NCBI GenBank assembly: GCA_046712825.1 | Contig: JBKKCR010000010.1 | Coordinates: forward strand, 1 to 13,282 | Direction of reading: 5' to 3' | Source of the DNA: DATFGK01 sp046712825 | GTDB taxonomy: Bacteria > Actinomycetota > AC-67 | DNA length: 13,282 bases | Shown here: piece after piece, positions 1 to 6,059 of the stretch | Position numbering within the stretch: the first letter of the stretch is position 1 | Layout: every line of letters starts with the position of its first letter | Made by a program: the position numbers and the translations under genes | The notes under the pieces: model-generated | Told to the model about the DNA's origin: nothing | The model's input: the letters and a program-made list of their open reading frames with translations, nothing else | The model's database searches: none

Positions 1-74
1 GCCGAACAGTGTAAGCCCGAGGCTTCGAGCGAGCCCCGCGCGGGAGGCGCCACAGGGCCGCGTACGATTTTGGT

Positions 75-159
75 TGGTGGTGGGGGGAGGGTTCGAACCT
101 CCGAAGGCTGAGCCACCTGATTTACAGTCAGGCCCCTTTGGCCGCTTGGGTACCCCACC
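75..159 (-). tRNA. tRNA-Tyr (anticodon GTA)
   Basis: Read on the minus strand, this folds as a class II tRNA with a long variable arm. The acceptor arms GGTGGGG (159-153) and CCCCACC (85-79) pair over 7 bp. A discriminator A follows at 78 and an encoded CCA end at 77-75. The anticodon stem-loop is CCTGA-CTGTAAA-TCAGG, giving anticodon GTA, which reads tyrosine codons. The T arm is GGAGG-GTTCGAA-CCTCC. The variable arm is long, as is usual for bacterial tRNA-Tyr. It diverges from yajQ. The 74 bases downstream of its 3' end show no clear terminator and no gene. Confidence 0.97.
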
Positions 160-168
160 TCGCGCCGG

Positions 169-179
169 GGTAGTCTACC
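169..179. promoter_or_regulatory. Symmetric -10-like element between tRNA-Tyr and yajQ
   Basis: GGTAG-T-CTACC is an 11-base palindrome in the 41-bp gap between the divergent tRNA-Tyr and yajQ genes. Read on the plus strand it contains TAGTCT (171-176). On the minus strand it contains TAGACT (177-172). Both fit TANNNT, the minimal sigma-70-type -10 box. Predicted starts fall about 7 bases beyond each box: near 183 for yajQ, which then has a short leader carrying its SD, and near 165 for the tRNA, about 6 bases before the mature end. I see no convincing -35 box on either side. This is inference from motif and position. Confidence 0.4.
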
Positions 180-200
180 GGGCGTTCAGGAGGTGCAGAC

Positions 201-695
201 GTGGCAAAGGACTCTTCGTTCGACGTGGTTTCCAAGGTCGACCGGCAGGAGGTCGACAACGCGCTCAATCAGACGCGCAAGGAGCTCCAGAACCGATTCG
301 ACTTCAAGGGGACGGGCGCGGAGGTCGAGTGGACCGGCGACTTGCAGCTCGAGGTGCGCGCCGGCACCGACCACCGCGTTACGGCCGCGGTCGAGGTGTT
401 GAAGGAAAAGTGCATCAAGCGCCAGGTGCCTTTGAAGGCGCTTCAGATCGGTCCCCTCAAGGAGACCGGCGGGGGTGGGTTCAAACAGGTCATCGACATC
501 AACCAAGGGATCTCGTCGGAGAAGTCACGCGAGATGGTGAAGATCCTGAAAACCAGCGGCATCAAGGTGCAGGCCGCGATCCAGGAGGACCACCTGCGGG
601 TCTCGGGCAAGAGCAAAGACGTGTTGCAAAGTGCGATCCAGCTGCTGAAAGAGAATGACTTCGATATCCCGCTGCAGTTCACCAACTATCGCTAG
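201..695 (+). CDS. yajQ: YajQ family nucleotide-binding protein
   Basis: The 164-residue product is full length for the YajQ (UPF0234) family, small cytoplasmic proteins with two RRM-like alpha/beta folds. Family members bind nucleotides, and some in Xanthomonas and Pseudomonas act as cyclic-di-GMP effectors. The diagnostic N-terminus is present (DSSFDVVSKVDRQEVDNAL, then RFDFKG). So are the central CIKRQVPLKAL and GGGGFKQVIDINQGIS segments and the C-terminal VRVSGKSKDxLQ-like stretch ending DIPLQFTNYR. The GTG start is chosen because a perfect AGGAGG (188-193) lies 7 bases upstream and MAKDSSFD is the family N-terminus. The gene stands alone and diverges from tRNA-Tyr. Its TAG stop overlaps the stop of the convergent ATP-grasp gene. 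What it binds here cannot be read from the sequence. Confidence 0.95.
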   Translation: MAKDSSFDVVSKVDRQEVDNALNQTRKELQNRFDFKGTGAEVEWTGDLQLEVRAGTDHRVTAAVEVLKEKCIKRQVPLKALQIGPLKETGGGGFKQVIDINQGISSEKSREMVKILKTSGIKVQAAIQEDHLRVSGKSKDVLQSAIQLLKENDFDIPLQFTNYR

Positions 696-1543
696 AGACG
701 CTCCGAGATCGCGGCAGCCATCCGTTCCGCCGAGTCCGGCGCTTTGGTGAAGAAGAGCACCGGCTCGATCACCTCGAGCTCCATCAGGCGGGCGACGCCG
801 CCGTCCATCACCGCGTCGACGCGCGCGTAGAGCAACGGCGACTCCGGGATCAGTGACAGGACCTGCGCGGCGAGCGCCAGCTCCTGCGGCTCGGGATCGA
901 TCGGCGGCGTCCGGTCGAGCGAGAACGTTCGCCCCGCGAGCATCTGATCCTTGCGGATCGCATGGGAGAACCGGCCGTCGATGTGGATCATCGCCCGCTC
1001 GCCGGACGTCTCGGTGGCTGCGACGAAGGGCTGGATCATGACGTCACGCTCGGCAAGCAGGCGGTCGAGGTGCGACTGGCCTTTCTCGGTATCGCCGGCG
1101 TGAACGCGCAACGCGCCGCGGGCACCGTTGTCGACGGCCGGCTTGACCACGGCGTCGCGCCACGACCGCTCGACGAGTAATCGGGCAAGGTCCGTCCGAG
1201 AACCCGCCTCGACCCAGGCGGTCGGCACGATCGGGACCCCGGCGGCCTCGAGCTCCCGCAGGTAGGACTTGTGAGAGTTCCAGCGGAGCACGCGAGCGGG
1301 ATTGTGCAACGGTGTCGCCGCCTCGACGCGGTCGGCCCAGGCGCAGAAGGCGTCACGGTGGCGGATGTAGTCGAACGCGGATCGGACCAGGACGATCCGG
1401 GCCGCCGCCCAATCGACCGACGGATCGCTCCATACGCCCGGCCCGGAGGAAATGCCGCGGTCTGCGAGCGCCCCGACGAGCAGGAGCTCGTCTTCCCACA
1501 ATTCGGGATGCTCGGCGCCGGTGGCGAGCAGCACGTCGGGCAT
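692..1543 (-). CDS. ATP-grasp domain protein of unknown substrate
   Basis: The 283-residue protein appears to be a single ATP-grasp ligase, which would use ATP to form an acyl phosphate and join a carboxylate to an amine or thiol. An N-terminal pre-ATP-grasp region (about 1-85) is followed by RWNSHKSYL with Lys92. Next come AVVKPAVDNGARG with Lys134, the usual ATP-binding lysine plus glycine loop, and the MIQPFV hinge (169-173). GERAMIHIDGRFSHAIRK forms the central sheet, and LMELEVIEPVLFF (253-265) carries the acidic magnesium ligands. Overall it resembles uncharacterised RimK- or DcsG-like actinobacterial proteins. The ATG start at 1543 gives the natural N-terminus MPDVLLATGA, but no good SD is visible. 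It converges on yajQ with a 4-base stop overlap and diverges from the glycosylase gene. Its neighbours do not reveal a pathway. A peptide ligase or glutathione-synthetase-like role is possible but unproven. Confidence 0.85.
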   Translation of the reverse strand: MPDVLLATGAEHPELWEDELLLVGALADRGISSGPGVWSDPSVDWAAARIVLVRSAFDYIRHRDAFCAWADRVEAATPLHNPARVLRWNSHKSYLRELEAAGVPIVPTAWVEAGSRTDLARLLVERSWRDAVVKPAVDNGARGALRVHAGDTEKGQSHLDRLLAERDVMIQPFVAATETSGERAMIHIDGRFSHAIRKDQMLAGRTFSLDRTPPIDPEPQELALAAQVLSLIPESPLLYARVDAVMDGGVARLMELEVIEPVLFFTKAPDSAERMAAAISERL

Positions 1544-1597
1544 CCGCGCATTTCATCACGGCGCCGCGCCGTGCGCCGCAGATATCATCGTCGCGTC
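1544..1597. promoter_or_regulatory. Divergent promoter region, ATP-grasp gene / glycosylase gene
   Basis: These 54 bp separate two divergent starts and must hold at least part of both promoters. On the plus strand TATCAT (1583-1588) is a fair -10 box only 9 bases before the GTG at 1598, so transcription would begin at or next to the start codon. That agrees with the absence of an SD for the glycosylase gene and suggests a leaderless mRNA, which is common in actinomycetes. No recognisable -35 box is seen for either direction. Confidence 0.3.
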
Positions 1598-2221
1598 GTG
1601 CCTCGAGTAAGCCACGCCGCCGCGAGTCGCGAACTCGCCGCACGCGACCACGTCATGCGGACGCTGGTCGCTCGATTCGGGCCGTGCAAGATCGGCCGAA
1701 GCACACAGGGTCACTTCGAGGCGCTCGCCGAGTCGATCGTGTATCAGCAGTTGGCCGGGGCGGCGGCGGCCGCGATCTGGGGACGCTTCCGCGGGCTGTT
1801 CGACGGGGAGTTCTCGCCGAGGGCGGTGCTCGCCAAACGCGAGACGACGCTCCGCGGCGCGGGCCTTTCCCCGAACAAAGCGGCTTCGATCCGCGACCTC
1901 GCCACGAAGATCCTCGACGGCACGGTGCCGGTCGACAACCTGACGCGCCTTCGGGACGAGGCGATCATCGACCGGCTCGTGGTCGTGCGAGGGATCGGTC
2001 GGTGGACCGCAGAGATGTTCCTCATGTTCCAGCTGCGCCGGATCGACGTGTGGCCGGTCGACGACTACGGCGTCCGCAAGGGGTACGCCCGCGCCTACAA
2101 GTTGACGGAGCTACCCAAGCCGAAGGAGCTGGGAGTGCTGGGTGAGCGGTTCCGTCCGTATCGTTCGGTAGCTGCCTGGTACTGCTGGCGGGCGGTCGAA
2201 GCGCCTGACGGCCGGGTCTAG
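1598..2221 (+). CDS. DNA-3-methyladenine glycosylase II (AlkA / HhH-GPD family)
   Basis: The predicted 207-residue protein is a base-excision repair glycosylase that removes alkylated bases from DNA. HFEALAESIVYQQLAGAAAAAIWGRF (about 39-64) is the family's helical core with the QQL signature. LSPNKAASIRDLA (90-102) resembles the usual LSxxKAxxLxxLA. A helix-hairpin-helix with LVVVRGIGRWTAEM lies at 127-140. DVWPVDDYGVRKG (150-162) carries the catalytic aspartate in the DDY motif. The GTG at 1598 gives a normal N-terminus (RDHVMRTLVARFGPC) and avoids overlap with the ATP-grasp gene. The frame stays open upstream, but only as antisense of that gene. An ATG at codon 20 is the alternative start. 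It lacks the N-terminal AraC/Ada part of larger AlkA fusions. Its stop overlaps that of the M23 gene. Confidence 0.9.
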   Translation: MPRVSHAAASRELAARDHVMRTLVARFGPCKIGRSTQGHFEALAESIVYQQLAGAAAAAIWGRFRGLFDGEFSPRAVLAKRETTLRGAGLSPNKAASIRDLATKILDGTVPVDNLTRLRDEAIIDRLVVVRGIGRWTAEMFLMFQLRRIDVWPVDDYGVRKGYARAYKLTELPKPKELGVLGERFRPYRSVAAWYCWRAVEAPDGRV

Positions 2222-3333
2222 CGCCCGAAGGACGCCAGCGCCGGGCCGGGCTCGGTCGTGTTCACGCGGGTCGACCAGAGTGGGTTCTGCCACGCGGAGC
2301 CGATCATCGCGAGCATCTCCGAGTTGTTGAGGGAACCGGTTCCGAACGTCGTCGGCGCGCTCCCCCACGCGAGCTTCTCGAAGGCCACGTCGAAACCGAG
2401 CGCCGTGCCGGTCGGGTCGACCGCCACCTTCCACAGCGCCGGGACCGGCGCCGCCGGTTGCCGCATCAAGTCGAAGACGGCTTGCCATCGGGCGCCGCCG
2501 AGTTGATTGAGCGCGTTGTACTCGACGAGGCGCTGATACGCGTTGACGGCGTTCGACTCCGCCTCGAGGAGCCAGGAGTCGAGCACCGGCTTCGGAGACA
2601 CGGGCAGGCCGCCGCGTGGGTGGATCTCGAAATGCAGATGCGGATAGGTACCCTTCGCGACCCCGGTGTCACCGACGTAGCCCATCACATCTCCGAGGCG
2701 CACGCGCTTTCCTGCGACGACTCCCGGCGCGTACCCGGAAAGGTGACCGTAGTAGTAGGTGATCCCATCGTCGCCCTTGAGCCAGATCGAGATGCCGCCG
2801 ATCGACCCGTTCGCGATCTTCTCGATGACGCCGTCGACGGTCGCGACGACCGGCGTCCCCGACACCGCGAAGAGATCGACACCCTCGTGCAGGTGGAAGT
2901 AGGGCGCGTAGCGGGGGGCGCCGTAGTCGTCGTGGTACCAGACGTACCCGACCACCGGGAATCGACCGAAGCCGCGCGTGAGATCCTGCTGGCTGACGGG
3001 GACGCCGGCCGGCTGGAGCCGCGCGATCAGATCGAGGAGACGCTGCGTGTTGCGGGCCGTGTTGGCGATATCGAGCACGTAAGTCACGGAGCTTCGTAGC
3101 GCCGCAGATGGGCCGGACCCGTTCGGCTGTGACGACGAGGGCTGCGACGGACTCGAGGCGGGCTTCGGCTTGGGTTTGGGTTGGGGCTTGGGTGAAGAGG
3201 AAGGCGACGGGCTCGGTGAAGGTGTCGGAGTTTCGTGCTTGCACAACAGCCCGACGAGACAGTGGTCCGCTTGCGCTGGCGCGGGAAGGAGCAAGGCGAA
3301 GCTCGCGGCCATTCCGACCGCTGTGATCGCCAT
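2218..3333 (-). CDS. Secreted M23 (LytM-type) peptidoglycan endopeptidase
   Basis: The 371-residue exported protein is predicted to be a zinc metallopeptidase that cleaves peptide cross-bridges of the cell wall. The hydrophobic stretch AVGMAASFALLLPAPAQA is a signal peptide, probably cleaved after AQA. A low-complexity Pro/Ser/Lys linker (about 34-75) follows, of the kind used to span the wall. The M23 domain (about 125-245) has HEGVD (His149 and Asp153, first zinc ligands), YYYGHLSGY with His197, and HLHFEIH (His232 and His234). All catalytic positions are present. The last 125 residues match nothing I recognise. The ATG at 3333 has no SD at a normal distance: a perfect AGGAGG (3354-3359) lies 20 bases upstream. 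A CTG at 3346-3348 sits 5 bases from it and would add five residues including two arginines. The stop overlaps that of the glycosylase gene. Confidence 0.92.
   Translation of the reverse strand: MAITAVGMAASFALLLPAPAQADHCLVGLLCKHETPTPSPSPSPSSSPKPQPKPKPKPASSPSQPSSSQPNGSGPSAALRSSVTYVLDIANTARNTQRLLDLIARLQPAGVPVSQQDLTRGFGRFPVVGYVWYHDDYGAPRYAPYFHLHEGVDLFAVSGTPVVATVDGVIEKIANGSIGGISIWLKGDDGITYYYGHLSGYAPGVVAGKRVRLGDVMGYVGDTGVAKGTYPHLHFEIHPRGGLPVSPKPVLDSWLLEAESNAVNAYQRLVEYNALNQLGGARWQAVFDLMRQPAAPVPALWKVAVDPTGTALGFDVAFEKLAWGSAPTTFGTGSLNNSEMLAMIGSAWQNPLWSTRVNTTEPGPALASFGR
3172..3192 (+). other. G-quadruplex motif in the M23 linker region
   Basis: Four G-runs of 3, 3, 4 and 3 bases, separated by TTT, TT and CTT, satisfy the canonical G3+N1-7 quadruplex pattern on the plus strand. 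That strand is the transcription template for the M23 gene, so a folded quadruplex would stand in the path of RNA polymerase. The bases encode the Lys-Pro/Gln-Pro repeats of the wall linker, so the pattern may just be a by-product of that composition. Confidence 0.5.
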
Positions 3334-3547
3334 CCGACGACCGATCAGCTGAACCTCCTGGAGCTCGCGTTGCTCCCCCGGCGCGAGGGTGGCGTGTTCG
3401 ACGCTTCGAGCGGGGATTCCTTCCCCGGTAGGGCAACGACTCGGCGCCGCGAAAAGGTGTGGCGGAAACCGCGGAACCTCTCCGCGAACGTCGCGCTCGC
3501 GAAGAATCGGGCAAAGCGAAACTTGAGCGTCTTTGGTCGGGAACCGA
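3334..3547 (-). other. Promoter and leader region of the M23 gene
   Basis: No gene is supported here. The M23 frame stays open upstream to a TAA near 3580 but offers no ATG, GTG or TTG, so I read it as untranslated. On the minus strand the region can form several hairpins before the SD at 3354-3359: GCGGA-GAGGT-TCCGC, then GCGG-TTT-CCGC, then CGGGGA-AGGAA-TCCCCG (3427-3411). Wall hydrolase genes of actinomycetes often have long regulated leaders, including cyclic-di-AMP riboswitches, but I could not match the conserved blocks of that riboswitch. No convincing -35/-10 pair was found. Confidence 0.35.
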
Positions 3548-3575
3548 GCGACCCCGGCCTGTAGGCCGGGGTCGC
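3548..3575 (-). terminator. Hairpin terminator after htpX
   Basis: A perfect 12-bp GC-rich stem (3548-3559 paired with 3564-3575) with the 4-base loop TGTA begins about 20 bases after the htpX stop. On the minus strand it is not followed by a T tract, which fits the U-poor hairpin terminators common in high-GC actinomycetes. On the plus strand a looser T-rich stretch follows (GTTAGGTTCGTCCGTTTT), but no plus-strand gene ends nearby. It separates htpX from the M23 transcription unit. Confidence 0.7.
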
Positions 3576-3595
3576 GTTAGGTTCGTCCGTTTTCG

Positions 3596-4444
3596 CTACA
3601 CGCGTGCGCCGAGTTGACGCAGCTGCTCGATGCGCTCCTCCAGCGGCGGATGGCTCATGAAGAGCTTCGACACCTTCGCGCCGCGAAGCGGGTTCTGCAG
3701 GAAGACGTGCGAAACCGCAGGACTGATCTGCGGGACCGGCGTGTTCCGGGCCGCCGCGTCGATCTTGATGAGGGCGTTGGCGAGCGGCGTGGGGTCGCCC
3801 AGCAGCTCTGCCCCAGACCGGTCGGCCTGAGACTCTCGAGAACGCGAGATCGCCATCTGGATCAGCGCGGCCGCGATGGGCGAGAGGATGAAGAAGAGCA
3901 GCATGCCGAGAGCGCCGAACGGCCCTGAGTCCTCGTCGTCCCGGCCTCCGAAGAAGAACATCATGTACCCGAGGTAGCTGATCGCTGCGCCGACGGTCGC
4001 CGCGACCGAACCGATCAGGATGTCGCGGTTCTTGACATGGGCCAGCTCGTGGGCGAGCACGCCTTCAAGCTCGCGCTCGTCCAGCACATTGAGGATCCCC
4101 TCGGTAACCGCGACCGCCGCGTGCTCCGGGTTGCGTCCCGTCGCGAACGCGTTCGGCTGCGCCGCCGGCATCACGTAGAGCTTCGGCATGGGCATCCCGG
4201 CACGCTGGGTGAGGTTCCGGACGATTGTGTAGAGCCAGGGCGCTTCCTGCTCGGACACCGGACGCGACCGAGTCATCTTGATCACGAGCTTGTCGGACAG
4301 CCAGTACGAGCCCAGGTTCATCACGGCCGCCAGGCCCATCGCGATCGTCAAACCCTGCCTCCCGCCGAGCATGTTCCCGACGAAGAGGAACAGCCCGCTG
4401 AGCGCGGCGAGATACACGAACGTCTTCATGACGTTCTTGTTCAA
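3596..4444 (-). CDS. htpX: Membrane zinc metalloprotease HtpX
   Basis: The 282-residue protein is an M48B integral-membrane protease that degrades misfolded or damaged membrane proteins. It has two N-terminal membrane segments (about 7-24 and 29-48), then the zinc site HELAHVKNRD (His132 and His136 with Glu133), two more hydrophobic segments, and SRSRESQADR with Glu204 as the third zinc ligand. It ends with the usual SHPPLEERIEQL. Length is typical of the family. I choose the TTG at 4442-4444: AGGAGG (4452-4457) lies 7 bases upstream and the N-terminus LNKNVMKTFVYLAALSGL matches HtpX proteins. A GTG at 4471 is in frame but lies within a hairpin upstream of the SD. The gene lies 159 bp after nuoN. 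A weak TACCAT box (4535-4530) could give it its own promoter. Confidence 0.95.
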   Translation of the reverse strand: MNKNVMKTFVYLAALSGLFLFVGNMLGGRQGLTIAMGLAAVMNLGSYWLSDKLVIKMTRSRPVSEQEAPWLYTIVRNLTQRAGMPMPKLYVMPAAQPNAFATGRNPEHAAVAVTEGILNVLDERELEGVLAHELAHVKNRDILIGSVAATVGAAISYLGYMMFFFGGRDDEDSGPFGALGMLLFFILSPIAAALIQMAISRSRESQADRSGAELLGDPTPLANALIKIDAAARNTPVPQISPAVSHVFLQNPLRGAKVSKLFMSHPPLEERIEQLRQLGARV

Positions 4445-4486
4445 CTCAGACCCTCCTCTGAGCCCGGCCACCGTGGCCTCGGGCTC
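4445..4486 (-). promoter_or_regulatory. Two competing hairpins at the htpX ribosome binding site
   Basis: On the mRNA strand CTCAGA (4462-4457) and TCTGAG (4450-4445) form a 6-bp stem whose 6-base loop is GGAGGG, the SD. The TTG start codon follows immediately. Just upstream, GAGCCCG (4486-4480) pairs with CGGGCTC (4466-4460), enclosing a smaller GCC/GGC stem. The two stems share bases 4460-4462, so they cannot both form fully. The base pairing is seen directly; a role in controlling translation, for example by temperature or stress, is inference. Confidence 0.45.
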
Positions 4487-4551
4487 CCGGAGCTCCCAGC
4501 GTCCAAGGACACCGACCTCTCCGCCACAAATGGTACCTCCGCGGCTGAGCG

Positions 4552-4611
4552 CCGGCTGAGGAACCTGTTTCGTTCTGCCCGCGAGGGCCGCACGGGCGAA
4601 GGCTCAGCCGG
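4552..4611 (-). terminator. Stem-loop structure at the 3' end of the nuo operon
   Basis: CCGGCTGAG (4552-4560) and CTCAGCCGG (4603-4611) are a perfect 9-bp inverted repeat that includes the nuoN stop codon. Nested inside is a 7-bp stem (4577-4583 with 4591-4597, one G-U pair on the mRNA) with a 7-base loop. No T tract follows. The nested form suggests a 3' end or mRNA-stabilising structure for the operon. Some readthrough into htpX remains possible. Confidence 0.45.
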
Positions 4612-6058
4612 AGACGAGCGTCGATCTCGGCGAGAAGTGGTTGAAGAAGTCTGGGTAGATGCCGACGGCGATCACGACGATCAAGGCGAGGGCGATCGCA
4701 ACTGCCACCGGGTAAGGGACGCCGAGGGGGGACGAATCCTCGGCCGGGCGTAGGTACATGCGGGAGCCGACGGATAGGTAGTAGTACAGGCCGATGACGC
4801 TATTGACGACCATGACGGCAGCGAGCCAGGCCGAGTTGGCGTCGATCGCGGCGGAGAAGACGAAGAACTTGGCCCACATGCCGGCGAGCGGAGGGATGCC
4901 GGCTAGGGAAAGCAGGAAGAACAGCATCGCGGCGGCAAGGCCCGGCTCTCTTTGGGCGAGGCCGTCGTAGTCAGAGATCAAGTTCGACGGCTGCTTGCGC
5001 GCGACCGCGATCACGACCGCGAACGCTCCGATGTTCATGAACGAGTAGATCAGGATGTAGGTCAGCGAGGCGGCGAAGGCCTCGCGCAGAACCTGCGGCG
5101 ACGCGCCCTCGACGACGGCAAACGGCAGCAGCATGTAGCCGGCCTGTGCGATGGACGAGTACGCGAGAAGCCTGACGATATTCGTCTGCGTCAACGCCAC
5201 GACGTTCCCGAGGGTCATCGTGAGCACCGCGAGGACGGCGAAGCCCGGCGCCCAAGACGACGTTTGGTGGACGAAGCCGACGAACATGAGGCTCAGCATG
5301 CCGGCGAATCCTGCGGCCTTCGAGGCAACGGATAGGAACGCCGCCACCGGGATCGGCGATCCCTCGTAGGTGTCGGGCGCCCAGAAATGGAACGGCACGG
5401 CAGAGACCTTGAAGCCGAACCCGGCCAGGATCAGCAGGATGCTCGCGAACACGAGCGGATCGTCCCCGCGGGGCTGGAGTGCGGTCGCGATGTCGGTGAG
5501 GTTCGTCGCGCGCGTGACCCCGTAGATCATGGACATGCCGAAGAGCATGATCGCGGTCGAGAGCACACCGAACAGGAAGAACTTGATCGCCGCCTCGTTC
5601 GAGCGCGCATCTCGTTTCTTGAAGCCGGCGACCAGGAACCCGGGCGCGCTCACGAGCTCGAGCGCGACGAACAGCATGATGAGATCTCGCGCGGACGCCA
5701 TCAGCAGCATGCCGAGGAAGCTCGAGAGCAGCAGGAAGTAGAACTCGCCCTGCGCGGTGCGGGTGTTCGTGTCGAGATAGTCGGCCGAGATAAGGATCAC
5801 GATCACCGCGACCACGAGGAACAGGAACTTGAACAGCAGCGCGTAAGCGTCGATCACGAACATCCCCGCGAACGTGGTGCGCCGCTCTCCCACCAACGTG
5901 GCGACCGCGATCAGCGATCCGAGAACCCCGACGAGTGCGACGAGCCCGTTCCACTTCTTCTTCTCGTCAGGCAGGAACAAGTCGACGCACAAGACGAGCA
6001 GGAGCGCGCCCGTGAGGATGATCTCCGGGAGCGCGGCGTGCAGATCGATAGGGCTCAT
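4604..6058 (-). CDS. nuoN: NADH-quinone oxidoreductase subunit N
   Basis: The 484-residue protein is an antiporter-like subunit of the complex I membrane arm, with about 14 predicted membrane helices, and carries one of the proton channels. The pumping residues sit at normal positions: Glu134 in ALELVS (TM5), Lys217 in GFGFKVSAVPFHFWAPD (TM7), Lys247 in SVASKAAG (TM8) and Lys397 in LAGIPPLAGMWAKFFVF (TM12). These correspond closely to E. coli NuoN Glu133, Lys217, Lys247 and Lys395. The ATG at 6058 lies one base after the nuoM stop. No SD is seen in front of it, so translation is probably coupled to nuoM. It is the last gene of the operon. Confidence 0.97.
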   Translation of the reverse strand: MSPIDLHAALPEIILTGALLLVLCVDLFLPDEKKKWNGLVALVGVLGSLIAVATLVGERRTTFAGMFVIDAYALLFKFLFLVVAVIVILISADYLDTNTRTAQGEFYFLLLSSFLGMLLMASARDLIMLFVALELVSAPGFLVAGFKKRDARSNEAAIKFFLFGVLSTAIMLFGMSMIYGVTRATNLTDIATALQPRGDDPLVFASILLILAGFGFKVSAVPFHFWAPDTYEGSPIPVAAFLSVASKAAGFAGMLSLMFVGFVHQTSSWAPGFAVLAVLTMTLGNVVALTQTNIVRLLAYSSIAQAGYMLLPFAVVEGASPQVLREAFAASLTYILIYSFMNIGAFAVVIAVARKQPSNLISDYDGLAQREPGLAAAMLFFLLSLAGIPPLAGMWAKFFVFSAAIDANSAWLAAVMVVNSVIGLYYYLSVGSRMYLRPAEDSSPLGVPYPVAVAIALALIVVIAVGIYPDFFNHFSPRSTLVSG

Positions 6059-6059
6059 G

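Noticed and set aside
1..74. A gene or terminator after tRNA-Tyr at the left edge
   Set aside because: Only short, weak inverted repeats are present and no coding signal; too little sequence to judge.
1271..1597. A longer N-terminus for the DNA glycosylase starting at 1271
   Set aside because: The extra residues are Arg-rich and lie antisense to the 5' part of the ATP-grasp gene; family similarity begins only after 1598.
3490..3530. A sigma-28-like promoter (TCAAGTTT with CCGAT) upstream of the M23 gene on the minus strand
   Set aside because: The two halves are about 4 bases too close compared with the E. coli FliA consensus, and the -10 part is incomplete (CGATTC rather than CGATAA).
3480..3580. 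A cyclic-di-GMP riboswitch-like string (GGGCAAAGCGAAA, later ACCGA) on the plus strand
   Set aside because: The conserved order and spacing of the GEMM core are not met, and no plus-strand gene lies downstream.
3349..3580. Extension of the M23 reading frame upstream to near 3580
   Set aside because: The frame is open but has no ATG, GTG or TTG, third-position bases are not biased as in the neighbours, and it would bury the SD and signal peptide.
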